DNA of 64,000 bases from the NCBI GenBank assembly GCA_964023205.1, contig OZ026835.1, positions 23,201,817-23,265,816 of the forward strand. The letters are read 5' to 3'. The notes beneath the pieces were generated by a model, which searched no databases, was not told where the DNA came from, and saw only the letters and a program-made list of their open reading frames with translations. Numbering within the stretch: the stretch's first letter is position 1; every line of letters begins with the position of its first letter. A program made the position numbers and the translations under genes. This stretch comes from Lutraria lutraria. Lineage: Eukaryota; Mollusca; Bivalvia; Venerida; Mactridae. Below, in pieces: positions 44,525-56,139 of the stretch.

Positions 44525-46390
44525 ACAATACATTATTCGGCTTTTAAATAGTCCAAAATTATAGATATTTAGGTCGGAAATGCATGGTTCTAAGGTCGCG
44601 CGGTTTGATTATGTTTTTTCATGGCAATCAGCTATTGTCTCAATGCCCTAATTGGATTTTCACACAACATCCGAAATCATTGACTTGAAAGAAGAACACA
44701 CACTGTACATGCATGATAATCAGCTCACGGGTTTTGTTTACTTTGTTTCACGGACATTTCTGTGTTACATTTACACGCAAAATACAATCAAAATACCATC
44801 ATTATATTTTTTTTTAAATATGATTGGTTCCATGTATATTTAAAGAATACACCTGTATTTGTTTGTGTGTATGCTTTGGTTGAAAATAAGCTGCTCAACT
44901 GCAAGTATCCCAATCGGCCAAAGATATAGCCTTTACATTTATTCTAAATTTTATAAATAAACGCTGTTCATTAATTGGCTATGTATTGAACGGCGTGTGT
45001 ATATATTTGTTTACATGATTTGGTTGAAAAGAACACGCCAAATTGTAAATATCTATGAAGATAATGAATTTCTGTCGGTATTGTTGGTATTTTCACGGAC
45101 AAAATTCGATTTAAATACCAAGTTTGATTTCTAACATATAAAATTGACGTCTTACACAAAGGACTGTGTGATCATATATAATATGCATGAGGTCTAATTA
45201 ATTAATGATATCAATCAATGTGTATACTTCGTTATCAAAGCGTGTTGTGTATATTTATAAGTTGTACCTTTATATTTAAAGCGAATAATAAATCTGGCCT
45301 ATCATACTGTCGAAGTATTAATGTGTTGGGTTTCGAGTATTTACTTTTCAAACGAAATGAGAATAATGTGTAATGAATATGCGCACTTCGTTAATTTTAC
45401 GCAAAATATGAATCAGTTAGATTTAAATGATATATTATTTTTTTACTATCAGAGATGTATAATACTATTTGTATTATACGTTTCTTGTACTATACGTATG
45501 TAGCGAATAGTAAATGCAAGCCGTACGTCTAGTGTATTTATTGTACAAGATTCTGTTAAATTCATTCTTTATCTTTGAATAAACTATCTTCCCAATAATC
45601 AGCTTGTTGAACAGCATGTGAATTAGATTATTTACATGCTTTGGAAAAAATTAACACGCACAATTGTTAATATCTTAAGATAAAGAAGAAGTGCATTTTT
45701 ACCGCATGTTTGTTGTCGTATTGTACGGACAATATTTTGATTTTTGTCTTCATGTTTTTGTCCGATGTTAAAATTCGTATGTATTGTATATTGAAATGAA
45801 GAAATTAGCATCATGTATAATAAGTGTATATACCGGAACATGCGTATATTTATTTATGGATATCGGTTGCCTGAACAAATCAAAACGGACAATATCTATT
45901 ATTTAACCGTGTGGAATTCATTTGTAACGCCCTAACTAATGAACTTACGAAAATGAGTATTGACCATTGTCTATAAAAAGCGACGAATTGGAAATTCTAC
46001 TCAAATTTACAATCTATAAACTCAAACATCTAAGAACAAAACGGATCTATGTCAAGGAATTGTTGACACATACATACATATGTTCAAGTCGCGGGTCTCG
46101 CTTACACAAAGTCATTATAATCTAGTCATGTAACATGATGAAATTAACGTAAATATGATATTTATCGTACGATATGACTTATTTGTACTGATTCAGTTGC
46201 ATACATGTCAATACCTATGATTAAAATGTTTGGAATTCATTTGCTTATTATCTTTTCCATTATAAGACGGTGTATCGACTAAACGCCCTAATTAGTCTAT
46301 TAAAAAAGCATATCATGCATATTCTAAAAAGTATCAATCTATATTATTCAAACAAAGACCTATACTAAACATGTTTAGTATAGATCTTTA
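44525..46390. repeat. Decayed tandem repeats, continuation
   Basis: Continues the repeats from the left, with CAGCTCACGGGTTTTGTTTA near 44723, GATTGGTTCCATGTATATTT near 44822, and AACGCCCTAA(C/T)TA near 45931 and 46283. Units become harder to align to the right. The phrases CCTATACTAAACATGTTTAG/TATAG near 46368 form a short palindrome. No gene is seen. Confidence 0.5.
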
Positions 46391-46789
46391 ATTCAAATTA
46401 GGATTATGACTTAAGCGAATGATAATTATTGCCCTTGCATACGACTAAAATAATAATATGTAACGAACAAACACAACTTATCAAATGAGTATAATTTGTA
46501 ATTAAATCCTGTTATGAATATTTAACGCAAAATATCAATCCATAAATTCGAATGATTATTATGCATGTGGCGAATAATAAAATACGGCCAAATCATTAAT
46601 GTTTTCGGTTGAGTTTTCACTTTCCAAACGAAATGAGAATATATAACATATTATATTCATCATCATGAATTATACACGATCAAACTTCATATATATGTAT
46701 GAAGAAATTAACATACTACAACTATATTGGTTATTACGGAATATGTGTATGTTTGTTTATGTGCATTGTTCGCATTTGCTTATCAAGGT
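46391..46789. other. No recognised feature
   Basis: AT-rich sequence, possibly more decayed repeat units; nothing specific can be supported. Confidence 0.4.
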
Positions 46790-46888
46790 TGCTCCCTCTG
46801 GAATGAAATGCCACAGCATATAAGAGAAGTTAAGATCCTCCCTCAGTTTAAGTCCACCGTCAAATCCCATCTGCTTGCTAGTGTTTGA
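46790..46888 (+). pseudogene. C-terminal tip of a LINE ORF2
   Basis: The frame ending with TGA at 46886-46888 reads CSLWNEMPQHIREVKILPQF, then KSTVKSHLLASV. This is the LWNxLPxxIR...FKxxLKxHL ending common to CR1/L2/jockey-type LINE polyproteins. Upstream sequence is not recognisable, so this is a 5'-truncated copy. About 270 bp of AT-rich DNA after it may be its 3' UTR. Confidence 0.7.
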
Positions 46889-47282
46889 AGTTTTTTATAC
46901 ACATTTTAAATATCAAGAATTCTTAGATAATGATGTAAATTCTGTGATAGTAATTTTATTCTGTGATAATAATTATCTCTAAGATAAATTTGTATTTTTT
47001 TTTCATATTAATGTTATTTGTTGTTGTTTTCTTGGTTACTTACATTATAATTTTATAAAGGACCACAATGGAAATAAGGATTTACTTCCTTTTTTGTGTT
47101 ATCCTTGTATTTTAACGTTTTTGACATGGTTTCAATTTTTTACTGATATTATTTACCTTTAATAATTTTACAGTCTCAATTTGTATATTCAGTATTAGAA
47201 AAGTCCACTTACTTCTTAAAATCCTAAGTATTCCAAGTTATATATTCCACATTTCCTATCCACAAATATATAACCCACTTGG
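46889..47282. other. Possible LINE 3' UTR and AT-rich DNA
   Basis: Contains the repeated phrase TTCTGTGATA(G/A)TAAT near 46940 and 46961. Otherwise nothing is recognised. Confidence 0.35.
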
Positions 47283-47390
47283 CACAAACACTGTGAACAT
47301 TTCACTAAGCACAAAGACTATGCAAATTTCACATAGCACAAACACAATGCACTTTTCATTTAGCACAAATATGTAACACTATTCACAATG
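47283..47390 (+). repeat. 27-bp minisatellite, four diverged copies
   Basis: Four consecutive 27-base units each begin CACAAA (CACAAACACTGTGAAC..., CACAAAGACTATGC..., CACAAACACAATGC..., CACAAATATGTAAC...) and share TTTCA in the second half. No link to the LINE minisatellite at 29215 apart from the unit length. Confidence 0.75.
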
Positions 47391-48386
47391 ATCAGCACTT
47401 TTTCTAAAGCGGGAATTCCCTAGAAAATGCACAGAGACTCGTTAGACCACAAAACATAATTTCATCTATGTTGCTTTACCCTGAAATACAATGGCAAATC
47501 AGTTAACAATGGAATAATTAATGTATAAATCACATGTAATCAAGTACTTACAAATAATTAAGTACTCAATATGAGTAATTAAGCACCGACAGTTAAGTAA
47601 AAGTTTCCAGCAATTGTATTAACTCACTTGTAATTAAGACGAATGAGTATCTTTGAGAAATTATTGGCAAGTCGTATTAACTTATAATCAATAACATGCG
47701 CACGTTATGAGTAGTTTTTGTGCAATTGCAAGTACGAAATATAAATATCATTCCGTAATCAATGACAAGTCGTATCAATTAATTATCAACATTATGCACA
47801 AGTTATTAATAGAGCAATTGATATATACATGTGTTTTGGTAATCATGTATATGCATGAAAGTATCAATCAGTTATTTATCTCATATAGTAAATGTACCCA
47901 TGTATGTACATATTATATATAGGATACATATGACACATAGGAAATATAAGTACACGTATACTTATCAACAAAATGTGTTGTTCGTACTGCAAGGCTGTTT
48001 AATGTCTGCTATCACTACAAAACATTTATTTAAACCTGAAAGATAGTATTAAATCAATCAATAAATAAATTACAATTGACAGGTATAAATACTCGTTGGA
48101 AATTGTAGAAAAAAACAAAAGCGGTAAACGTATCATTTTAAGTGTTATGCTGTTATCCCAAAAATCAAAATTTAATGTATTTATTGAGATTAATGAACGG
48201 TAACCAATGTCAGCAAGATTATTATCTTTATTTCCTCCAATGTTGGAGGACATACATATAGTGAACATGAAACAAATACATACAGTGCATGAAACCAACA
48301 TAATTATAACAAATTACAACTACAAATGAACATGAGAATATTAGCTAGTTCACATTACTCATATAACAGTATAAAGAGCAAAAAAT
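47391..48386. other. No recognised gene
   Basis: AT-rich sequence. ATTAAGTAC, TAATTAAGTACTCA and similar phrases recur loosely around 47530-47640. No motif-bearing frame was seen. Confidence 0.4.
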
Positions 48387-48459
48387 CGGGACTTAAAGAA
48401 ACAGTTTGACATAACCGAAATTTTGATATAAGCGAGTTTGACATAACGAGATTCAACTG
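48387..48459 (-). mobile_element. Solo Tigger/pogo-like terminal repeat
   Basis: Read on the minus strand from 48459 the sequence is CAGTTGAATCTCGTTATGTC followed by AAACTCGCTTATATCAAAAT, next to a TA at 48460-48461. CAGTTGAA(T/C)CTCG with ATAACGA/GATATAAGCG repeats is the usual style of pogo/Tigger ends. The partner end was not found. Confidence 0.5.
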
Positions 48460-48461
48460 TA

Positions 48462-49367
48462 TTCATAAATATACAAAAGGGCTGTGAATTATAACTAACA
48501 TAGTATTGAATGTGGATGTTCAAATTGCAAATCACGTACGACATTGTAAGTACATGTTGTGCATGCATATGTACTCATTAGCTGACGCATAATACGAAGA
48601 CAAGTTATGATGTTTTATGATGTTATAGGTGTTTCATATCTATACATATCATGTACCAACAAGTCACAATTTGTAAATTAGCACAGACACAAATCTAGTC
48701 TGTTCATACATGACGAATTTTTCTTCAAAATAGTGATCATACAGGCTTTAGCAAGCGGTCCACTAGGACAAGCAACACTTACCAATACGACAGAATCCGG
48801 AATATTTGACAATAGCTTACCCGAAAATTTGTTGGTGCAATCCGAAATAAACTTTCAATCCCGATGGTTTCCTTGCCCATGTACTCGTAGGCCTACATGT
48901 ATATTTTTATTCAAATTATCATCCATTATCCAAATCGTGTATCCGAAGTGAAACAAGTCCCTAAAATCACTCAAACTCGTAATTACACACCTATAATCCG
49001 AAATCGACAATTTAATCGAAGACTTAGATCAGCCTGTGTTAAATGGTATCTTTGTGTCAAAAGGTGCGAAACACAAATAATGAGGCCACACATAGCAATC
49101 TATTGCTTACTTGCATTAAATAATGGTAATAAAATTGTCATATTATGACACTAACTTTGTATGATTGTTCTCTTTAATTTTGGCTTGATCAATAATTGCA
49201 TTAATGATATAATGATTTGACTTTTATATGCAATCAACTTTAAAAGTGTTCACATTAATTATTGAACCAAAATGTCACGAAAATAAACCAAACAAAACAC
49301 AAGACCGATATAAATCCCCAGCACGTGAGTTCGTAATCATACCATTACGGAAAACTATGGTATACCA
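48462..49367. other. No recognised gene
   Basis: AT-rich DNA with several short frames lacking motifs. No repeats or inverted ends could be supported. Confidence 0.4.
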
Positions 49368-49550
49368 TAGCTGCCTGAACATTAGCAGATTTTTTTGTGA
49401 CGTAAAATATCATTAAGTGGCGCGCAGTTGTAATATGTCCAGTTCAATTTTCATTATAGCTGCCTAAACATAAGCAGAACCTTTTTGTGCTGTGACTATA
49501 TCATAATGTGCCGTGCAATTTTAATATTGCCCTGTTCATTTTTCATAATA
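49368..49550 (+). repeat. Diverged 89-bp tandem duplication
   Basis: Two copies start at TAGCTGCCTGAAC (49368) and TAGCTGCCTAAAC (49457). Both continue AT(T/A)AGCAGA, TTTTTGTG, TATCAT(T/A)A(A/T)GTG and end TTCA(A/T)TTTTCAT. Noncoding. Confidence 0.75.
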
Positions 49551-52239
49551 CAATGACTATTTGCTATATTAGTATACGCTGTAAATATGTCATTTCAGGA
49601 TGCCAACAAAACAATTCACTAGTATATAGCGGCAAATATATGTTTATTTGAAATTCAAGTCCATTAAGCTTTGCCGCCCATGAGGACAACATATTTACAG
49701 ATATATACAGAGCATATAATAAAAGAAATGTAACGGAAAAGATATATTATAATGGAAAGCTGATATTAGCTAGCAGCTCCAAAATTTGACAAAGCATATT
49801 ATGATAATGTAGGATTGATCTTAGTCAGAATCCAAACACATAATACAATTACACATACATGTATCAGAATTCAGAAGTTAGTCACAAAATTTGCGACATC
49901 ACAATGAAAAGAACACTATATATGTTCACATTTACATAGTAAGTACATTTTGTATTATCATATAAGTTGGTTATCATGTATTAGAAATTAATTCCATGAA
50001 CTATATATGAATACATGTAGTTAAATCGATACAGCATTGTTATTAAACATAAACAAATTATCAGCAATATGTAATCAGTATATATTATATAAAAAAGATG
50101 CTAAAATCTGTATCAATTATGTTTTTAATGTAAATGTTGATTATATTAAATTGGTGCGTCAGTTCATCTTATTTGATATGCGTTTGTCTTTATAAGCGGT
50201 TCACTTGACATTGTATGATTAGTAGTTACACGATGCTAATTTAAGCCCTCCAATCACTGTTTTATGCTGTGCAAATTATAATATACGATAGTAGAATTCT
50301 GTCTCAGACTGTTTCCCTTGATCGCCTCTGTTGAAAGTATTTCTACTAGTTGACAATTTTACTGTCAACCTGTCAGAAATGTAATATTTATGTTATGTAT
50401 ATACTATAATGAAGAATAAAAAGGGTATACATAACAATAATAGACCATTATAGAAGACAATATCAACCTAAGCAGTCTGGTACAATGGCAAATTGACAAC
50501 ATGTAATGGAATATGAACAGTTTATCATACAAAAAGCATCATACAACAACGAACTAGCACAATAAAGTAGCAACCGGTGTGTTTGTTTCATATGGGAGCT
50601 AGCACGTTGAAGAGATAGTGTATAATTGCTAGTACGGCCTAAAATGGCAACACGGACCAAAACCACACTTATATAATATACATATACAAGAATTACAATT
50701 TCAGAAATAACGGTTTCCGCACCAAGTTGGTTTAACGCTATGTAACTTTTTGAAATAACTCAAATTGTTAATGATTGGTGTCTACAGATAGCTAAAACAT
50801 TGCTTTTATTATTATTATATCATTTATCGAATTCAAAACATCGAAGCAGAAATTGATTCTTTTTCCATCGAAAAATCGTGAATATTGTTTAGTCCAATGC
50901 TACCTCGCAACACAATATCGGTCTGAATTACCACACTAAATACGCAAAGGGTCATCATGTAATGAGAAATGAGCATGCCGTATGAAGATGTGTACACTCA
51001 TTTATTATATATAATCACACTCATGTTTTGCTTATGTTCATACAGTTATAATGTTCCATAGTAAACCGTGCGAACAACAAAGTCCTATTACACACATATG
51101 TATATATGTATGAACATAGAATTGATTGAATACAGATTGACGTAACCAAACAAGAGCTTAAAGTTGGTATGCAGACATGCATTTCTAGATGATTCGTGCA
51201 TTTTTGGTACTGTAATACACCCCTACTTGACGGTGGCTCTTTCACATTTTTGGGATCTGTTAAGTATGGGCCATCGACACATCCGTTACAGAGCCATCGA
51301 TCAATTTCAAGTTTAAACAGTCAGGTAAACAAATGTTATAACAATATCCGTTTTAAAAGCACATGCTTGTTTTTTAAAAGTCGAAGAATGCTATGCCATC
51401 AAGACCTGTTTATCGTCATTTTGCATGCATTTTCGACAAGAAATACTCCAAAAAAAAGACGTTGCTAGAACTTTTAGAAATTATCAACTCGTGTGTTTTC
51501 TTCCACGAGGAGACACATCTGAAGTGATTTCTCTTCCATGAAGTGGATGCTGAACCATTTAATCGTGCATGCTACGTTGTCCCAACATCCCTTTTGCATC
51601 AACACAAATAAATAGCTCACAGAGCTCGCTTTAAAACGAAATACTCAACATTTTTGCAAATGTGACTGAGCCATCGTCAACGTGCTGGAGCCATCGGCAA
51701 TATGTAAGAGCCCTCGCAAATGTGATGGAGTCAACACCATTATTCAATGAGTGTCAATATATCATTGTGGAATTATCCCGGCCGCTATCAAATTACACGT
51801 GATATTGTTGTATATAATTATGTTGTCTTCGTGGGATAATTGGCCAAATGTATTTGAAAATAAAGTTATCTATAATACATTTTGTATTATATTCACACAT
51901 ATTGTCATCAAGGGACTATTGTTGCACAATTTGGGGTATGAAAGAAAGACACTACGATACTAGCTTGAAGATACATCTATGTGTGGCGAAAATTATTTGT
52001 AAACAAAAAAAATCTTTTAGCAAATTTTTAATTTTCTAGATAGGTTAACACTCAAAAATAGATGTCAATATCACGTGGCATTGTTAATTTTCGAATCAGG
52101 CATAACTTTTACACCGAGTATATTGATGAACTCTAGAATCTTTCTTATAACAGCACATATATAATAATATACGTTAAACAACACCTAAACATAATACACG
52201 TAGTGACTACTTAAACAAATCAATCTCGTTCATATCTAC
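49551..52239. other. Unassigned AT-rich DNA
   Basis: A 2.7-kb stretch with no supported gene. The phrases GAGCCATCG(A/G) or GAGCCCTCG recur near 51268-51300 and 51668-51710, suggesting two loose clusters of one short repeat. The frames at 50463-50666 (minus) and 51196-51468 (plus) have no recognisable domains. Confidence 0.4.
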
Positions 52240-52600
52240 GAGGATTTGGAGAACAGAACAGAACAAATACTTTATAACATGACTTGAACAAGGCTCATCA
52301 TGAGCAATGTCCCGCTTTCAGTACATTCAAAATATAAAATTTCATCTTGTAAGAATGCTCTGAAACAATACCTACTAAATATGCAAAATGGCTGGAATAT
52401 CCACTAATTTAGAAAAAGGACTAAGGATTTTTAAAATGTTTATCCATATTTTCATAAATACATGTATGTCGATCGCTATTGTTTTTATTTTCAGATTTAC
52501 ATGTGTTGTTTGAAGGCCATGTTGTAATTTATTATATTAAATGTGTCTGTATAACTGTTTATACGTGCTACATTCGTTGAATAAAGATTATTATTATTAT
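52240..52600. repeat. Retroelement-like 3' ends
   Basis: On the minus strand the block near 52245-52265 reads ATTTGTTCTGTTCTGTTCTC, like the TTCTGTTCTGTTT tail of the LINE fragment ending near 55595. On the plus strand GTTGAATAAAGATTATTATT near 52577-52600 is a polyadenylation-like signal followed by an (ATT)n tail, common at LINE/SINE 3' ends. Coding sequence is absent. Confidence 0.4.
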
Positions 52601-53072
52601 CATCATCAATTGGATATAATTTTTCAGATTTTATAAATGAATAGTAGTTACAACAAACATTTAACAGTCTTGAAGTTGGAATAACTCATTTGTCGATAAT
52701 CGTACTCTTACTACCTTAAATCGTATGTACATTCATAATCTCGCTTATTATGACATATAACTGATTGAAACAGTCATGTATGTGCATGATGACATGTACC
52801 ATTAACACATGTATATAATTATATCAAGCTGTATGTCCTCTGCCCTCTAATTGTTTAAAAGTACACGTTTAATTGACTTAACCACTTAGAATCGTAATGG
52901 CGTAGTGCTCAACGTGGAAATGTATGAGTTTAGTTTTACAGTTTGAATTCCCAAAACATTGTAATTATTTCTCATGCTTTCGAAATAAACAGAATCTTGC
53001 AATATAGCATCATACTTGTATCAAAACTGCGATGTAACTTACGCAACCAGTGGTACTATTATATGGATCACC
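52601..53072. other. No recognised feature
   Basis: AT-rich DNA. A frame from 52943 runs into the SINE that follows and is not a gene. Confidence 0.4.
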
Positions 53073-53300
53073 CCGCTTCCATGGTCGAGCGGTCAGATTT
53101 CAAATCATGTAACATCTCACTGCTAGAGGGTCGTGGGATTGAGCCCCGCTACCGACCATGTCTCTTTATGAAAGAAAGTAGGCAGTTGTTTACGGAGGAT
53201 TGGAGTCAAGTACTGGTTCTTCATTACTTCATTTCTTCATGTCCGCCTCATATGACTCTGACTGCTGAAAAGGGGCTCATAAAAACTCAAACAAACGAAC
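53073..53300 (+). mobile_element. tRNA-Leu-like SINE, copy 2
   Basis: tRNA-like head with box A ATGGTCGAGCGGTCAGATTT, long variable arm CATCTCACTGCTAGAGGGTC and box B GGGATTGAGCCCC. The body is GCTACCGACCATGTCTCTTT, GTAGGCAGTTG, GTACTGGTTCTTC and TGTCCGCCTCAT, with the tail AAAACTCAAACAAACGAAC. Same order as copy 3. Transcription by RNA polymerase III and mobilisation by a LINE are family knowledge. Confidence 0.85.
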
Positions 53301-53431
53301 ATAGCAGTCATAGCAACGAGTGGGTTGATAACTTCATGTTCATCATTATCATAGTAGATGTATGAGACATGTCGGAATCAGACATATTTATCGTATACGA
53401 ATATTTTCAACTTGTTTCGGAGTCCTTCGAT

Positions 53432-53657
53432 CCGCCTCCGTGGTCGAGAGGTTTAAGTCGCTGGCATCAAATCACTGTAACCTCTCACTGATAGAGGGTC
53501 GTGTGTTCGAGCCCCGCTACCGAACATGTCTCTTTATGTGAGAACGTAGGCAGTTGCTTAGGATGGGAGTCTAGTACTGGTTCTTCCCAGGGATGATGTT
53601 TAGGTGAAATGTCCGCCTCATGAAAAGTGGCGTAAAACTCGATATAATCAAACAAAT
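53432..53657 (+). mobile_element. tRNA-Leu-like SINE, copy 3 (best preserved)
   Basis: Head CCGCCTCCGTGGTCGAGAGG followed by TTTAAGTCGCTGG matches the D-arm and anticodon-side sequence of tRNA-Leu. The long arm ACCTCTCACTGATAGAGGG and box B GTTCGAGCCCC follow. Body phrases CATGTCTCTTTATGTGAGAA, GTAGGCAGTTGCTTAGGATG, GTCTAGTACTGGTTCTTCCC and TGTCCGCCTCATGAAAAGTG lead to CGTAAAACTCGATATAATCA and AACAAAT. It lies about 360 bp from copy 2 in the same orientation. Confidence 0.88.
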
Positions 53658-55107
53658 CGGACTCATTGCATGGTACATGGGGTCAATTATATTCTTATCG
53701 TGTATGGGCCTTTGTACGGGGTAGTAAACATTGAAAAGAACATGACTATGAAGAATGTGGTATATAGTTCCTTTCAAAATAATAGAACGCTACATACTCG
53801 TATGTACGTGTACTGTATAATTATACAAGTGATTTTTGTGCAGCTCAAAACAAATTGATATTTGTCGTCATTATGTAAGGAGAAACAAATAATAGGCCGT
53901 ATTTCAATTATGACTAATATACCAATGACAGTATGGCAGTCTTTATACGGGGGTTTATGTTTATGTGGATATGTTTTACGTAAATCAATGATGCACGGCC
54001 GTTTGATATGGTATTATTATATTTGCATCTGTTTTATTTCAAATGTGCTTTATTACTTTAATATGACTGAATGGCAATGTACAACTTAGTACAAGGTACA
54101 CTTATAATCTGTTGTTCGTGGTCTTTAGAATGATAAACAGACGCGTCAATCCAAATAATCATATTGTTAATTTCAGTGTAATACAAATCCTTAACACAAT
54201 TTTGAATATCGAATAAACAACTCGTCTAACCATTTAATTTGTGTACATGTATTGATGAAATATCGCACATACCTAGCGTGTTCACTTTCACCTTTTTGAG
54301 TTACACGAATTACCCGATTTGTAACAACGTGGTATTTTTTACATCATAGACATCAATTTGAGTGACATACCAATACATAAAAGACTTCAAATAACGTTTG
54401 TATGATCCATTATTATATATCAATACGAACCATTTTCTGTCAACACATTTTGTGAACTCATGATAAAAACATGCTTCACGAACCTATCCGTGTTTATTAA
54501 AGCCAACGTCATACATTCTTTCCTTTGTTCGATATTTAATACCTTGTAAAAGCCAAATTAAAATAACAATACGTAACAAATTCGTAAACGTTGATTTCAT
54601 AAAACAATTACCGATTGAGAGGAAGTAATTGGAACATTGATTGTAAAGTACTCGACTGGATCGTCGCCCTTTGAAGATTTGCAGACGACAACCGATATGG
54701 CGAACTGCCATAAGACAATCTTTTCATTATAACAAAAAAAAACCACATAATAATTGTGTTTCTGCTTTTCTGAACAAAACAGTTTTTCGTTTTGATGAAG
54801 TTAACAATAACTGGCAATTAAATCTACATAATTTTATATAGTTTATCACGAATGTTCGTTAAAGATGAACTATTTTTATAAATCACGGAAAATTCGTTCC
54901 AACAAAAATATCACTTGTATTTGAAATTAGTTCATTTCCCATTATTGTATCAAATTTGAATGCTAAAATTATCGACACGAACTTTCGAATGCAGCCGTAA
55001 GACACATCTGCTGAACAATGAATTTAACTTTCATTTTGTGACCTATTGTAAATAAGATTTAAATAAAAGAAGACACATTAAAACAAGTTTATTGTTCCGT
55101 TTATTTA
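53658..55107. other. No recognised gene
   Basis: AT-rich DNA; short frames at 53604-53858, 53862-54089 and 54484-54711 (minus) carry no recognisable motifs. No tandem or inverted-repeat element could be supported. Confidence 0.4.
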
Positions 55108-55600
55108 AGGTATTGTGAATTATGTAATTCCCATGACCTGGAAGACGAATATCATGTTACATGTATATGTAAATGTCCTTTTTATGACACGTTAAGAAAA
55201 CAATATATCAAGCGTTATTTTTACATTCGTCCATCTATGTACAAGTTTATTGAACTACTAAACTGCCAGAATATTTCAATGTTAATAAATATATCATTAT
55301 TCATTAAGAACTCTTTAGATTTAAAAAAGCATGCAACAATTAATAATTAGTATTTAGTTTATCCTCAGAAATAGTTAAAACTATTCACAACTAAATTTCG
55401 AAAAAAATGTACCGTACTATCCTTTGATGTTTTATATGTACGATTCATATCATGTTATTTGTCTAACTTGATATGAATTCATGTAGGTATATCATATTTT
55501 GATTTGATGTATATAATCATGTGTATGATTTTTTCCCTGTATCATATTACTATGTACAATTGTACACGTAAAATAAAATTATGTTCTGTTCTGTTTATTT
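55108..55600 (+). pseudogene. LINE 3' fragment: ORF2 C-terminus and 3' UTR
   Basis: The frame 55108-55350 reads RYCELCNSHDLEDEYHVTC, then CKCPFYDTLRKQYIKRYFYI, RPSMYKFIELLNCQNIS and LFIKNSLDLKKH to a TAG. It aligns by eye with the C-terminus of the LINE at 6420-6653 (LEDEYHFVLEC...LPRHYRCRPNTQKFVELL), keeping the CxxC and DEYH...C pattern. The following 245 bp, ending AAATTATGTTCTGTTCTGTT-like (near 55570-55595), is probably the 3' UTR. A 5'-truncated insertion. Confidence 0.8.
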
Positions 55601-55899
55601 ACTAAGTCAAATTGAAATGGATAACGAAACTAGTTTGTAAATTAGCAAAGAACAGTGCAAATATCTTTGAACACGAATAATGAATTTTGAAGAGAAATCT
55701 GAAGAGAAATTGTACTTACACCTCACTGAGTCCTGTTTCAAAGCCGCAAATACTAAATACGAGTAATTGAAGCATATGCAACATCAGATTTAATAACGAA
55801 TTATCCTCAAACATATTGTGGAAAGGACAGATTACCCATACACATCGAATATTTGTCCGTTTTCTTCTTAATATCATTGTCATTACTCATCTTTCCCTA
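55601..55899. other. No recognised feature
   Basis: AT-rich DNA between the LINE 3' end and the minisatellite; nothing supported. Confidence 0.35.
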
Positions 55900-56139
55900 T
55901 ACATGCGTCAGATTCTAACTTTGCACCAGAGTCTTACTCTACATTAGACTTTAACTCGGGGTCGGACACTGAATCCGATAAGACTCCTTATACTATAGCC
56001 TACTCCGCGTCAGATTCTAATTCTGCGTCAGACTCTAACCCTGCGTCAGATTTTAAGTCTGTGTAAGACTCTAACCCTGCGTCAGATTTTAAGTCTATGT
56101 AAGACTCTAACCCTGCGTCAGATTTTAAGTCTATGTAAG
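55900..56139 (+). repeat. GCGTCAGA minisatellite with 36-bp units and acid-rich frame
   Basis: Recurrent GCGTCAGA(T/C)TCTAA phrases end in three near-identical 36-bp units (56032-56067, 56068-56103, 56104-56139) of ACTCTAACCCTGCGTCAGAT and TTTAAGTCT(G/A)TGTAAG. In one frame the left part reads SDSNFAPESYSTLDF, then SGSDTESDKTP and ASDSNSASDSNPASDFKS. A stop falls in the first 36-bp unit and no start codon is in frame, so coding is doubtful. Confidence 0.75.

Noticed and set aside
52943..53365. 140-codon plus-strand frame
   Set aside because: Most of it is a tRNA-derived SINE read as protein.
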